From NCBI GenBank assembly GCA_937880845.1, contig CALFLL010000003.1:1-14967 (forward strand): 14,967 nt of DNA, in the 5' to 3' direction. A program made the position numbers and the translations under genes. Below are positions 14,921 through 14,967 of this stretch, one piece after another (position 1 is the first letter of the stretch; each line of letters starts with the position of its first letter). Source of the DNA: an uncultured Drancourtella sp. GTDB lineage: Bacteria; Bacillota; Clostridia; Lachnospirales; Lachnospiraceae. The notes below the pieces were generated by a model. That model was not told where the DNA came from, did no database searches, and was given only the letters and a program-made list of their open reading frames with translations.

Positions 14921-14967
14921 GACCACCGGCTAAGCCGGTGGTTTGCTCTGCCCCTATAAGGGGCTTA
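14921..14967. mobile_element. Probable IS200/IS605-type element end (tandem hairpins), cut by the window edge
   Basis: Two compact hairpins lie back to back. The first has arms ACCACCGGC (14922-14930) and GCCGGTGGT (14934-14942) with a TAA loop. The second has GCCCCT (14950-14955) and AGGGGC (14959-14964) with an ATA loop. Imperfect-tip subterminal hairpins of this kind are typical of IS200/IS605 ends and related REP-like repeats, and these GC-rich arms contrast with the AT-rich DNA next to them. No transposase or TnpB gene is visible, as it would lie beyond the right edge. A pair of transcription terminators is the alternative. Confidence 0.45.

Noticed and set aside
1..14967. CRISPR arrays, tRNA or rRNA genes, riboswitches
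   Set aside because: I saw no regularly spaced direct repeats, no tRNA cloverleaf or rRNA segments, and no leader long enough for a purine-type riboswitch in any gap.

Overview
The window is low-to-moderate GC DNA with strong AGGAGG-type ribosome binding sites and tightly packed genes. Its protein families (glycogen-type debranching enzyme, membrane-anchored HtrA, Deo enzymes, a GPH transporter) point to a Gram-positive anaerobe of the Clostridia, most likely a gut Lachnospiraceae. That placement is inferred from protein style, with no marker gene to confirm it. All twelve genes I can support lie on the minus strand, so transcription runs from right to left.

Right block (about 14.9 kb down to 6.2 kb) is a purine-nucleoside catabolism cluster. 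In order of transcription it holds a Crp/Fnr-family regulator, a GPH-family sodium/proton symporter, a large two-domain protein (seven-repeat propeller-like N-terminus plus PHP-like metallohydrolase), purine nucleoside phosphorylase (punA), deoxyribose-phosphate aldolase (deoC), then, after a strong intrinsic terminator, guanine deaminase (guaD) and phosphopentomutase (deoB). The enzymes form a complete route: nucleoside uptake, phosphorolysis to base plus (deoxy)ribose-1-phosphate, isomerisation to the 5-phosphate, aldol cleavage to glyceraldehyde-3-phosphate plus acetaldehyde, and deamination of guanine to xanthine. No pyrimidine phosphorylase or cytidine deaminase is present, so the cluster looks purine-specific. 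A 16-bp palindrome with Crp/Fnr geometry lies across the -35 box of the regulator's promoter, which suggests autoregulation of the whole operon. The propeller/PHP protein has no obvious role in the known pathway and is the best candidate here for undescribed biochemistry.

Middle block (6.2 to 3.0 kb) holds a tyrosine-recombinase-like protein that has lost several canonical catalytic residues. It is followed 18 bp later by a GlgX/isoamylase-type debranching enzyme. A 32-bp imperfect dyad sits between the recombinase start and deoB, placed where a recombinase or repressor site could be.

Left block (3.0 kb to 0.08 kb) holds a membrane-anchored HtrA serine protease with one PDZ domain. Downstream of it are a DEDDh-type 3'-5' exonuclease-fold protein with its own near-consensus promoter and a GNAT acetyltransferase. 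Both window edges carry short sequences that resemble insertion-sequence ends: tandem hairpins of IS200/IS605 style on the right, and a weaker candidate on the left. No intergenic stretch exceeds 300 bp.
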